Below are positions 1-7,936 of a DNA stretch of 46,917 bases, in pieces. The translations under genes were made by a program, and so were the position numbers. Position 1 is the stretch's first letter. Every line of letters starts with the position of its first letter. The notes below the pieces were generated by a model that saw only the letters and a list, made by a program, of their open reading frames with translations, was not told where the DNA came from and searched no databases. Source of the stretch: Acidobacteriota bacterium (lineage in GTDB: Bacteria > Acidobacteriota > Terriglobia > Bryobacterales > Bryobacteraceae); the NCBI GenBank assembly GCA_016871015.1, contig VFZX01000016.1, forward strand, positions 1 to 46,917, read 5' to 3'.

Positions 1-30
1 GGATTTCGCGACGACGCATCCCGCTCCCAA

Positions 31-36
31 TAGAAT
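31..36 (+). promoter_or_regulatory. Possible -10 box upstream of the Septu-like operon
   Basis: TAGAAT lies 56 bases before the ATG at 93 in the short leader. No convincing -35 is visible at 17 bases. The reading frame of the ATPase stays open to base 3, so the gene could start beyond the left edge, in which case this is not a promoter. Confidence 0.25.
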
Positions 37-92
37 CAACGACCTGCCGCGACTCTCCGCTGCCAACTGTAGAAGACGGGTGTGAACCAGCC

Positions 93-1607
93 ATGGACGA
101 GAGGCTCCGTATCCTCATCACGCATCATGCACCCGACCAACTGGACCGCTCGGTACGCGGACTCTTCGACACGGAGATCGCTCCTCCAGGCCGTTTTCAT
201 CTGCACTTGTGCGGCGGGGCGCACGACCTCGGCGAGACGAGAATCCACCCCAAGCAACATGGCTTGGTCATTCACGGGCTCGAACGTGACGGATACCTCG
301 CCGGTAAGGTTGACTTTGATCATCTGGAGAACTCGGTACTCATAGAACGCCGGCGAGACGCTGGTGGGCGCTGGACGAGCCGGGAGACTCCCCTGCCGTT
401 GGATCTGCCGCAAAAGTCTGCTCCCGCGGTGCAGCGGAGCGAGGGCCCGCCAGTCACGGTGGAGCGGATTGTCCTCGAAAACTTCCGCCTGTTCCACCGG
501 CTGGAGCTCGACCTCCGGCACACTTCCCGGTTGCCGGGCAATTGGACCTGCATCGCGGGCATCAACGGCGCAGGCAAGTCGAGCATCGTGCAAGCGATTG
601 CGCTTGCCGTCCTCGGCGACGAATTGGGGCGGGAGCTCGGCGGCAAGTGGCTGGACCGCTGCCGCCGCATCGACAACGCCTCGAAGTACGACGCAAAGAT
701 CGAAGTGGTGTTTCGCGACCCAGGTGGACGCGAGCGCGTCACCCGGCTGGACATCATGAGTGACGGATCGCTGTGGTCGCCGCCGGAGTCAAAGTCCTTC
801 GGCGGGGAGCTGCGGAATCGGGTTTGCCTGGCGTATGGGGCCACCCGCAACCTGTCCCCGAGCGCTGAGCTTCATACGAGCACGAAAAGCGACGATGTCC
901 GCTCAATGATGACCGTCTTTGATCCGCTCGCGCGCCTGGCGAATGCCGAATCGGTGTTGCGCCTGACGTCGGCGCCGCTTTTCCAAAGCCTGATCCGGCA
1001 GGTCTTTGACAAAGAAGTGGAGGTAGCGGAGCGGACCAGCGGGATCCAATTCAGAGTCGGAGGCCGTGAGGTGGTTGAGGCCGTGGACCTCCCAGACGGC
1101 TTCCGGACCTCCGCCGCCTGGCTCGCGGACCTGTGCGCCGCCTGGATGAAGAAACGGCCGGAGTTGGCGTCGCGGCCAGACCCTGCGCTGATCGAAGCGA
1201 TCGTAGTGATCGACGAGGTGGACCTGCATCTCCATCCGTCGCTCCAGCGCTCGCTGGTGCCGCGGCTCCGGGCGGCGCTGCCCAGGGTTCAGTGGATCGT
1301 AACGACCCACTCGCCGCTGGTGCTGGCCAATTTCGACAGCAGCGAAATCATCGCGCTCGACCGGTCAGCCGAGGGCGGGATCCGCAAGCTCGACCGCCAG
1401 ATCATGGGGTTCACAACCGACCAGATCTATGAGTGGCTGATGGGAACAGAGCCGACGGGAGCCGCACTTGAAAACCAGGTGGACGCCCCCGAAAGCGACG
1501 ACTCTGAGATCGCCGAGATGCTGCTCATGTCGCCGCGTTCGAACGCGGAAGATGCCAAGCAACGGTACCAGAAACTGCGCTCCCGGCTCAGCGGGACAAA
1601 ACCGTGA
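93..1607 (+). CDS. Septu-like (PtuA-type) AAA/ABC-like ATPase with N-terminal extension
   Basis: 504 residues. The ATPase core begins near residue 118 with the V-x-R-I-x-L-x-NFR-x-F strand typical of RecF/SMC-like nucleotidases. Walker A GINGAGKSS lies near residues 155-163, a signature-like LPDGFRTSAAWLADL near 333, Walker B IVVIDEVDLHLHPS near 370, and the H-loop TTHSPLVLAN near 403. The next gene overlaps by GTGA and encodes an HNH nuclease, the PtuA/PtuB arrangement of Septu defence and of some retron effectors. In those systems the ATPase controls the nuclease after phage infection. The first ~115 residues match no family I recognise. The frame is open from base 3, so the start could be upstream; ATG 93 is the first in-frame ATG but has no clear ribosome binding site. 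Family assignment is confident; defence role is inferred. Confidence 0.8.
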   Translation: MDERLRILITHHAPDQLDRSVRGLFDTEIAPPGRFHLHLCGGAHDLGETRIHPKQHGLVIHGLERDGYLAGKVDFDHLENSVLIERRRDAGGRWTSRETPLPLDLPQKSAPAVQRSEGPPVTVERIVLENFRLFHRLELDLRHTSRLPGNWTCIAGINGAGKSSIVQAIALAVLGDELGRELGGKWLDRCRRIDNASKYDAKIEVVFRDPGGRERVTRLDIMSDGSLWSPPESKSFGGELRNRVCLAYGATRNLSPSAELHTSTKSDDVRSMMTVFDPLARLANAESVLRLTSAPLFQSLIRQVFDKEVEVAERTSGIQFRVGGREVVEAVDLPDGFRTSAAWLADLCAAWMKKRPELASRPDPALIEAIVVIDEVDLHLHPSLQRSLVPRLRAALPRVQWIVTTHSPLVLANFDSSEIIALDRSAEGGIRKLDRQIMGFTTDQIYEWLMGTEPTGAALENQVDAPESDDSEIAEMLLMSPRSNAEDAKQRYQKLRSRLSGTKP

Positions 1608-2527
1608 GGCGCTTCACGCGCCCCGTGCTGGTTCTTCCGTCCTTAAAGGATCGCGAACCGGCACAGAAGCCGAAGACGTTTACCGGCCACTGGACCAACC
1701 CGGATGTGCGCGGCGCGCTGCTGGCCATGCAGGGATGGGTGTGCGCATACTGCGGCGTGGATCTGGAACAGCACGCGTTTGACGTCGAGCATTTCCGGCC
1801 CAAGGGGAACGTTACGGATGATCCGGGACATGAAGGTTACTGGTGGCTGGCCTACGAGTTCTCGAACTACCTCCTCTCCTGCACCGCCTGCAACCAGAAG
1901 CAGAAGATCGACAAATTTCCGCTGCTCCCGGGCGGGGTCAGGGCAACCGCCGCGACACGTGATCAGGTGAAGACCGAGTTGCGCGCCCTCATCGATCCGG
2001 CAGCGGACCCCGTCGAGGACCTGATCGAGATCGACACCAGCGACAAGCTCGCGCGGCTGAGACCCAAGCCAGGAATCACGCCGTCACAGGAGGCAGCCGT
2101 CAAAGAGACGATCCGGATGTTGCGGCTCAACAGGTCCCTCCGGATTCTTCGCGGGCGCCTGCGCGCGCTCGAACGGGCGGTGGGCGCGGCGGACAACAAC
2201 GCCGTGGACCGCCTGCGCATCCGGGCTTGCCGGCACAGATCCCACAGTCTCGCGTACTACCAACTGTTAGCCTCCCTTGCGCCGGACCAGGCGCCAGAGA
2301 CAGCGGCGGAGCGGGACTGGCTGATCAAAAAGCTGGTCCGCGCGCTCGCACAAGCGGCCAAAATCCTCGATAATGGTGGAGACGAAAATGACGAGCGCCA
2401 ATGCGCGGAACTGGTCTGGGCCGCGGCGGTACTGCTGAGCCTCGGAGCGCCAGTCGATGCGGCCCTCAGCTCAGCCAATCTGGAAGCCGAGAAGCTGCTG
2501 GTGCAGGACTTCGCCGCCGGGTTGTAG
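1604..2527 (+). CDS. HNH endonuclease, PtuB-like (TIGR02646-type)
   Basis: 307 residues from a GTG overlapping the ATPase stop by 4 bases, so the two are translationally coupled. The N-terminal third carries the nuclease: CAYC at 47-50, D-V-E-H-F-R-P-K with the catalytic His near 63, Asn 88, and C-T-A-C-N at 93-97. The four cysteines are expected to hold a structural zinc. The rest is helical and unassigned. In Septu and some retrons this protein is the toxic effector, cutting nucleic acid once released by the ATPase. No reverse transcriptase lies downstream, and upstream sequence is missing, so a retron cannot be excluded. The TAG stop at 2525-2527 directly abuts the stop of the opposite-strand gene. 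Confidence 0.8.
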   Translation: MRRFTRPVLVLPSLKDREPAQKPKTFTGHWTNPDVRGALLAMQGWVCAYCGVDLEQHAFDVEHFRPKGNVTDDPGHEGYWWLAYEFSNYLLSCTACNQKQKIDKFPLLPGGVRATAATRDQVKTELRALIDPAADPVEDLIEIDTSDKLARLRPKPGITPSQEAAVKETIRMLRLNRSLRILRGRLRALERAVGAADNNAVDRLRIRACRHRSHSLAYYQLLASLAPDQAPETAAERDWLIKKLVRALAQAAKILDNGGDENDERQCAELVWAAAVLLSLGAPVDAALSSANLEAEKLLVQDFAAGL

Positions 2528-2881
2528 CTACTGGTCGCCGTCAGCCAGCACCGGGGCCGGAGTGGACACTCCCCGGTTCGGCGCTATCCGCACCACCACC
2601 GGTTCGCTGGCCAAGGCCTTGAGCTTGGAGAACGGCACTACATAGACGCCGCTGTTGATCACCCCCAGGGTCCGCAGATGCGTTCCGCCGAGATGCTCCA
2701 CCTTCCGGTGCTCGTTGGGCGACGGTCCTGTCCGGAACTGGACAATCACCTCCGCCTTGTCGGCGGGTTTCGCTTGGTCCATTACCTTGCGCAGGTCGGA
2801 CGGAAGCTTGCTTTCCCATGAACTCGCCCAGACGGTGACAGCCAGGGCGGTAGCGTGGCACATGGCTACTAGTGTTTTCAC
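2528..2881 (-). pseudogene. Truncated subtilisin-type protease: signal peptide and I9 propeptide only
   Basis: 117 codons. A likely signal peptide (residues 1-20, hydrophobic with Ala) is followed by an inhibitor-I9/S8-propeptide-like segment at about 43-97, including AEVIVQFRTGPS, LGVINSGVYVVP and EPVVVRIAPNR. In related acidobacterial proteases this propeptide precedes a catalytic S8 domain of 300 or more residues. Here the frame stops after a short tail, exactly where the HNH gene ends on the other strand. I infer a relic whose catalytic part was replaced or lost, perhaps when the defence pair arrived. A free-standing I9 protease inhibitor is the alternative. Confidence 0.55.
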
Positions 2882-2949
2882 GCATCCGGGATAAGCAATC
2901 CAGGGGCCATTCGCAAGTACTTTGAGATCAACGCTCCAGATGGACCGGA

Positions 2950-2986
2950 CCGGACAAAGTGTCCTTTGGAACCGGACATTTTGACC
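2950..2986. repeat. Short direct repeats resembling an insertion-sequence end
   Basis: CCGGACAAAGTGTCC (2950-2964) and CCGGACATTTTGACC (2972-2986) form two imperfect direct repeats offset by 22 bases. The first contains the inverted repeat GGACA-AAG-TGTCC. The GAACCGGA-CAT-TTGAC core also resembles the sequence just before the transposase at 46583-46602. Multiple short terminal repeats are typical of IS21-like and related elements. No transposase is present here, so this may be a solo end or a regulator site upstream of valS. Confidence 0.35.
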
Positions 2987-3013
2987 GCTACGCTACACTG
3001 AAGTCTCTCCCAC

Positions 3014-5710
3014 ATGCAGCTTGATAAAGTGTACGAACCCCAACGGTTCGAACCGCGCTGGGCTCAGTCCTGGATCGATTCCGGTATTTTCCACGCCCCT
3101 ACGGCCGAGTCGAGCGCCGGCCGCGACGTGTTCACCCTCGTCATCCCGCCGCCGAACGTGACCGGTTCGCTCCACATGGGCCACATGCTGGAGCACACCG
3201 AAATCGACGTGACGATCCGCTGGCACCGCATGCGCGGCGACGCCACATTGTGGCTGCCGGGAACCGACCACGCAGGGATCGCAACGCAGATGGTGGTGGA
3301 GCGCCAGCTCGCGGCCGAGGGAACCAACCGCCACGCGCTCGGACGCGAAGCCTTTGAGGAGCGGGTCTGGAAATGGAAGGCCGAGTCCGGCGGAACCATA
3401 AAACGGCAGATGATCCAGGTAGGCGCCTCATGCGACTGGTCCCGTGAGCGGTTCACCCTGGATGAGGGGCTGAACCGGGCGGTCCGCGAGACTTTCTGCA
3501 GGCTGTACGAGAAGGGACTCATCTATCGCGGGACCTACATGATCAACTGGTGTCCGCGCTGCCAGACGGCGTTGTCGGATCTCGAAGTGGACCACGCCGC
3601 GATGCCGGGCAGCCTTTGGCACATCCGGTACCCAGTGATTGGCACGGACGAGTTCCTGACGGTGGCGACCACGCGTCCCGAGTCCATGCTGGGCGACACG
3701 GCGGTGGCAATCAACGCGCGCGACACACGCTACCAGCATCTGCACGGCAAGACAGTCCGGCTGCCGCTCATGGATCGTGAGATCCCGATCGTGCTCGATG
3801 ACATGGCGGATCCCGAGTTCGGCACCGGATGCGTGAAGGTGACTCCGGCGCACGACCTGAACGACTTCGAGTGCGGACGGCGGCACAATCTGCCCAGCAT
3901 CAGCGTGATCGACACGCACGCGCGGATCACAGCAGCGGGTGGCGTGTACGCGGGGCTCGACCGCTACGAAGCCCGCAAGCGGATCGCCGCGGATCTGGAG
4001 CAGCAGGGGTACCTGGTGAAAACCGAACCGTACGCGCTATCGGCCGGCCAGTGCCAGCGCTGCAAGACGGTGGTCGAGCCGCTCGTGTCGACGCAATGGT
4101 TCTGCAAGATGAAACCGCTGGCCGAGCCCGCGATCGCCTGTGTCGAAGACGACCGGATCCGCTTCATTCCCGAGGCTTGGACCAAGACGTACTTCGAGTG
4201 GATGCGCAACATCCGCGACTGGTGCGTGTCGCGCCAGCTCTGGTGGGGACACCGGATTCCGGCATGGCACTGCAAGGATTGCGGTGACGTCACGGTGGCG
4301 CGCGAGACTCCGGCGGCGTGCGGTTCGTGCCAGTCAGCCGGGATCGTGCAGGATCCCGACGTGCTCGACACGTGGTTCAGCTCGGGGCTCTGGCCCTTCT
4401 CGACCATGGGCTGGCCGGAACAGACCGAAGACCTGGCGCGGTTCTATCCGACAAGCCTGTTGATCACGGGATTCGACATCCTGTTCTTCTGGGTGGCGCG
4501 GATGATCATGCTGGGCCTGGAAATGATGGGCGACGTTCCGTTCCGCCAGGTCTACATCCATGGACTGGTGCGTGACGCGGAGCGCCAGAAGATGTCCAAG
4601 ACCAAGGGCAATGTGATCGATCCGCTTGAGGTGACGGTGAAGTACGGCACGGATGCGGTTCGCATGAGCCTGCTGCAGGGGGCGGCGCCGGGCACCGACA
4701 TCGTGCTGACCGACGAGCGGATGCAGACGGCGCGCGCGTTCGCCAACAAGATCTGGAACGCGGCGCGGTTCGTGTTTCTCAAGATGGAGCAGTCGGGCGT
4801 GGAGCCGTGGGTCCCCGGTGAGGTGGTCATGCGCCCAGTGGGCGAGTCGCCGTCGCTTGAAGACCGGTGGATCTTCTCGCGGTTGAACCGTTGCGCCGAC
4901 CAGATGAACCGGTCCATCGCCAACTACCGGTACCACGAAGCCGCGCAGACCGCGTGGGGCTTCTTCTGGCACGAGTTTTGCGACTGGTACGTGGAGTTGA
5001 AGAAGCTGCGGTTCACTGAAGGATCAGGGCTGACCGCGGACTGGAAGAATATGTTGACGGTGTTCGAGTCGGCGCTGCGGCTGTTGCATCCGGTGATGCC
5101 GTTCCTCACCGAAGAGTTGTGGCAGCGCGTTGCGGCGAATTGGACCGTGCGCCCGCAGTCGATCGCGCTGACCGCATATCCTCAGTGCGACACTGCTGGA
5201 ATCGATGAGGCCGCCGAGTCCGACATGGGGTTACTGCAGGAGATCATCACCGCGGCGCGAAACCTGCGGGCGGAGTTGAAACTCGATCCCAAGGAGCAGC
5301 TCAGCGGGGTCCTCTATTCGTCTGGCCGTGCGTTGGAAGTGGCCGGGGCTGAGCCAGAGGCGGTGTCGAAACTGGCGGGAGTCAAGCTGGATCTTCGGGC
5401 CGGACAGGCGCCGAAGCTCGGTGGGGCCATGCGGGCGACGCCGGATTTCGACCTCGGCCTGGAGGTTCCGGCCGCGCAGTTGGAAGTGCTGCGGAAGCGC
5501 CTCGAAAAAGAGATCGAGCAGTTGGACAAGACGATCGCGAATTCGCAGCGGCAGCTTGGCGATGAGAAGTTTTTAAGCCGCGCGCCGGATCACGTGGTGG
5601 CGGGCATCCGGGAGAAGCTTGCGGAATACGAGTCGCAGGTGGCGAAGAGCCGGGAGTCGCTGGCAGCCTTGGGTGGTGCTCACCTGAATCTGGCGGGAGA
5701 ACGGACATGA
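3014..5710 (+). CDS. valS: Valyl-tRNA synthetase
   Basis: 898 residues, normal length for bacterial ValRS. This class I synthetase charges tRNA-Val in the cytoplasm. The N-terminal [13 protein letters not shown] holds the HIGH-type signature (HMGH, 54-57). The editing domain follows ([19 protein letters not shown]). The KMSKS loop is KMSKTKGN at about 526, then the anticodon-binding helical domain. The C-terminal 70 residues form the ValRS-type coiled coil, rich in Lys, Glu and Leu. ATG 3014 gives the expected N-terminus. The upstream gene is divergent and the downstream gene convergent, so valS is transcribed alone. A TACACT at 2994-2999 may be its -10 box; its -35 is unclear. Confidence 0.97.
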   Translation: MQLDKVYEPQRFEPRWAQSWIDSGIFHAPTAESSAGRDVFTLVIPPPNVTGSLHMGHMLEHTEIDVTIRWHRMRGDATLWLPGTDHAGIATQMVVERQLAAEGTNRHALGREAFEERVWKWKAESGGTIKRQMIQVGASCDWSRERFTLDEGLNRAVRETFCRLYEKGLIYRGTYMINWCPRCQTALSDLEVDHAAMPGSLWHIRYPVIGTDEFLTVATTRPESMLGDTAVAINARDTRYQHLHGKTVRLPLMDREIPIVLDDMADPEFGTGCVKVTPAHDLNDFECGRRHNLPSISVIDTHARITAAGGVYAGLDRYEARKRIAADLEQQGYLVKTEPYALSAGQCQRCKTVVEPLVSTQWFCKMKPLAEPAIACVEDDRIRFIPEAWTKTYFEWMRNIRDWCVSRQLWWGHRIPAWHCKDCGDVTVARETPAACGSCQSAGIVQDPDVLDTWFSSGLWPFSTMGWPEQTEDLARFYPTSLLITGFDILFFWVARMIMLGLEMMGDVPFRQVYIHGLVRDAERQKMSKTKGNVIDPLEVTVKYGTDAVRMSLLQGAAPGTDIVLTDERMQTARAFANKIWNAARFVFLKMEQSGVEPWVPGEVVMRPVGESPSLEDRWIFSRLNRCADQMNRSIANYRYHEAAQTAWGFFWHEFCDWYVELKKLRFTEGSGLTADWKNMLTVFESALRLLHPVMPFLTEELWQRVAANWTVRPQSIALTAYPQCDTAGIDEAAESDMGLLQEIITAARNLRAELKLDPKEQLSGVLYSSGRALEVAGAEPEAVSKLAGVKLDLRAGQAPKLGGAMRATPDFDLGLEVPAAQLEVLRKRLEKEIEQLDKTIANSQRQLGDEKFLSRAPDHVVAGIREKLAEYESQVAKSRESLAALGGAHLNLAGERT

Positions 5711-5735
5711 AGTCACGGCCACGCACGCGGAATAC

Positions 5736-7925
5736 TCAGTTCCCCTCAGGTTTCTCCGCCACCGGGACGGACTCGACAACCTCCTTCCAGTCGATCCACT
5801 TGTCCCTTCCGCGGATCCATTTCTCAAACCAGTTGAACTCGGCCTGCATCTTGATGTACTGATAGCGCGGCTCGGTCAGCCCGTGCGGCATGCGCGGATA
5901 CACGATCAGCTCCGTGGGCACGCCGAGCTTCTTGAGCGCCATGTGCATCTCATCGCTTTGTGGCTTGGGCACGCGCGGATCCGCCTCGCCCACCTGGAAT
6001 AGAGTCGGCGTCTTCGCGTTCTTGATGTAACGGATCGGCGACATCGCCACCCAGTGGTCCCAGTTGTCGTACGGCGTGCCTTTGAAGTAGTGCTCGCGGT
6101 TGGCCTGGCTATCGTTCTGCGCGTACATCGACACCCAGTTGGCCGCGCCCGCACCCGAAGAGATCGCCTTGAACCGGTTGGTATGCGTGAGCGTCCAGTT
6201 CGACCAGTGGCCGCCCGCGCTCCAGCCCATCATGCCCAGCTTTTCGGGATCGGCGATGCCCTGTGCGATCACGTGGTCCACCCCGGCCATGATGTCGTCG
6301 AAGGCCTGGGGGAAATAGTTGCCGACAATCGACGTCCGGAACTCCTCTCCGTAATTCGTCGATCCGCGGTAGTTGGGATGGAGCAACGCGTAGCCCGCGC
6401 CCGCGAACACGTGGTCATACCGCGAGTAGCTGCCGGCGAACGACTGGGTGGTGGCCGCTGCCGGACCCCCGTGGATCTGCACGATCAGCGGGTAGCGCCT
6501 GCCCGGCTCGTAGCCCACGGGCTTCACCAGCAGTCCTTCGATCTGCTTGCCGTCGGTCGATTTCCAGCGGATGGCTTCGGTGGCTCCCAACTGGAACTCG
6601 TCCAACTGGGACGCCGAGTTTGTGAGGCGGGTCCACCCGCCGCGGTCGCCCAGTTCGGAGAGCGACGCCAGGAAGTAGTCGGACGTGTGGGTCGAGTCCG
6701 CCGCCGAGATCAGGAACTTGCCCGTGTCCTGGTGCAGGGAGAAGCTGAGCGAATGGCCGCCGCGGGTCAATTGGCGCGACTTTCCAGACGCGGGGTCGAG
6801 CGAGAACACCTGCGTCGTGGCGCCGATGCCCGACGTGAAGTAGATCGCGGAACTGTCTGGAGCCCACACGGGGTCCGCGATGTCGATGTCTGCGTCCTTT
6901 CCGGGGATCACGCGCCATTTGCCTCCCTCAATGGGACGCAGATAGACGCGGTCACGCCGGAAGTATGTGAACTCCTCCGGGGCCACCATCGCCACCCACT
7001 TGCCGTCTGGCGAGACCATTGGAGTCCCTTCCGAGACACTATTTTCTGTGAGGCGTTCGATCTTTCCCGTAGGAGCGTGCAGCAGCCAGGCTTCGCGATT
7101 CCGCGAGGCCATGTCGGTGTCATGCCGCAGCGTCGACCGGCTGGATACGCCGAGCCAGGCCCCCGATTCCGGCGTGCGGAACGAGCGCATCGAAAAATCC
7201 GCGCCCGAAGTGAGACGGCGTTCCTTGCGATTGGCCACGTCGAGCTCCCAGATGTGAACCGGCGGCCGGGGCTGGTCGGCGATCCGCATGTCGAACTTCA
7301 GGTCGACGCGCTTCTTTTCGAGCGGATTCAACTCGTCGGCCGCGGTGAAGTAGATCGTGGAAGAGTCCGGGCTCCAGGCGAACGACTCCACTGGAGTCGA
7401 GTGGCGCAACCGGACCCGGGCCATCGAATCCGAGTCCATCCCGAACAGGTGGAGCTGGCGCGCTTCCGGGGTCCCGCCAAGAATCGCGATCCGCTTCCCG
7501 TCCTTGCTGAAGGCGAACGACACCACACCGCCGGCGATCTCGCTGATCTTGCGCGCCTCGCCACCGTCGACCGCAAGCAAATAGACTTGGATGCTGTTGC
7601 CCTCGCGGTCCGACTCGAAGGCGAGGAAGCGCCCGTCAGGGGAGAAGGCCGGCGATCGCTCATTCTTGTCGCGCGTGTAGGTGAGCTGGCGCGACCTCCC
7701 CGTCGCAGTCTCGACCAGCACCAGATCGGTGTACCGCTTGCCCGCTTTCCAGTCGAGATTCGACACCGTGTGAGCGAACCAGCGTGCATCACGGGACAAT
7801 ATTCCGTCCGACACTTGCTTGAGATGCATCACGTCCAGCGGCTTCATCGGACGGGGCTCGGCCCAAGCCAGCGCGGCGGCGGCGAGCAGGATCGGCAGCT
7901 TCATTCCTATGATGCTACTCCCCAC
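5736..7925 (-). CDS. Secreted S9 family peptidase (prolyl oligopeptidase type)
   Basis: 729 residues from a GTG at 7925. The ATG at 7904 (residue 8) begins a cleaner signal peptide, MKLPILLAAAALAWA, and is the more likely start. The N-terminal half (to about 430) is a seven-bladed WD40/TolB-like propeller with repeated SPDGR, SPDG and DSSTIYF motifs. The C-terminal half is an alpha/beta hydrolase: QIHGGPAA oxyanion strand, nucleophile in GMMGWSAGG (Ser near 569), Asp in GEADPRVP and His in PRMPHGL. This is the DPP-IV/acylaminoacyl-peptidase type, cutting peptides from exported or imported substrates. A TAGCAT seven bases before ATG 7904 suggests a nearly leaderless transcript from that start. 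It meets valS tail to tail and is divergent from the formate dehydrogenase operon with almost no spacer. Confidence 0.92.
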   Translation of the reverse strand: MGSSIIGMKLPILLAAAALAWAEPRPMKPLDVMHLKQVSDGILSRDARWFAHTVSNLDWKAGKRYTDLVLVETATGRSRQLTYTRDKNERSPAFSPDGRFLAFESDREGNSIQVYLLAVDGGEARKISEIAGGVVSFAFSKDGKRIAILGGTPEARQLHLFGMDSDSMARVRLRHSTPVESFAWSPDSSTIYFTAADELNPLEKKRVDLKFDMRIADQPRPPVHIWELDVANRKERRLTSGADFSMRSFRTPESGAWLGVSSRSTLRHDTDMASRNREAWLLHAPTGKIERLTENSVSEGTPMVSPDGKWVAMVAPEEFTYFRRDRVYLRPIEGGKWRVIPGKDADIDIADPVWAPDSSAIYFTSGIGATTQVFSLDPASGKSRQLTRGGHSLSFSLHQDTGKFLISAADSTHTSDYFLASLSELGDRGGWTRLTNSASQLDEFQLGATEAIRWKSTDGKQIEGLLVKPVGYEPGRRYPLIVQIHGGPAAATTQSFAGSYSRYDHVFAGAGYALLHPNYRGSTNYGEEFRTSIVGNYFPQAFDDIMAGVDHVIAQGIADPEKLGMMGWSAGGHWSNWTLTHTNRFKAISSGAGAANWVSMYAQNDSQANREHYFKGTPYDNWDHWVAMSPIRYIKNAKTPTLFQVGEADPRVPKPQSDEMHMALKKLGVPTELIVYPRMPHGLTEPRYQYIKMQAEFNWFEKWIRGRDKWIDWKEVVESVPVAEKPEGN
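7912..7917 (-). promoter_or_regulatory. Possible -10 box for the S9 peptidase
   Basis: On the minus strand TAGCAT is followed by 7 bases and then the ATG at 7904-7902. With initiation about 7 bases after the -10, the mRNA would begin at or next to the start codon. It lies inside the ORF if GTG 7925 is used, which argues for the ATG. No clear -35 is seen. Confidence 0.3.
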
Positions 7926-7936
7926 CGGGCCTTCAG

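Noticed and set aside
5711-5735. Terminator between valS and the S9 peptidase gene
   Set aside because: The 25-base gap has no stable stem with a T-run on either strand.
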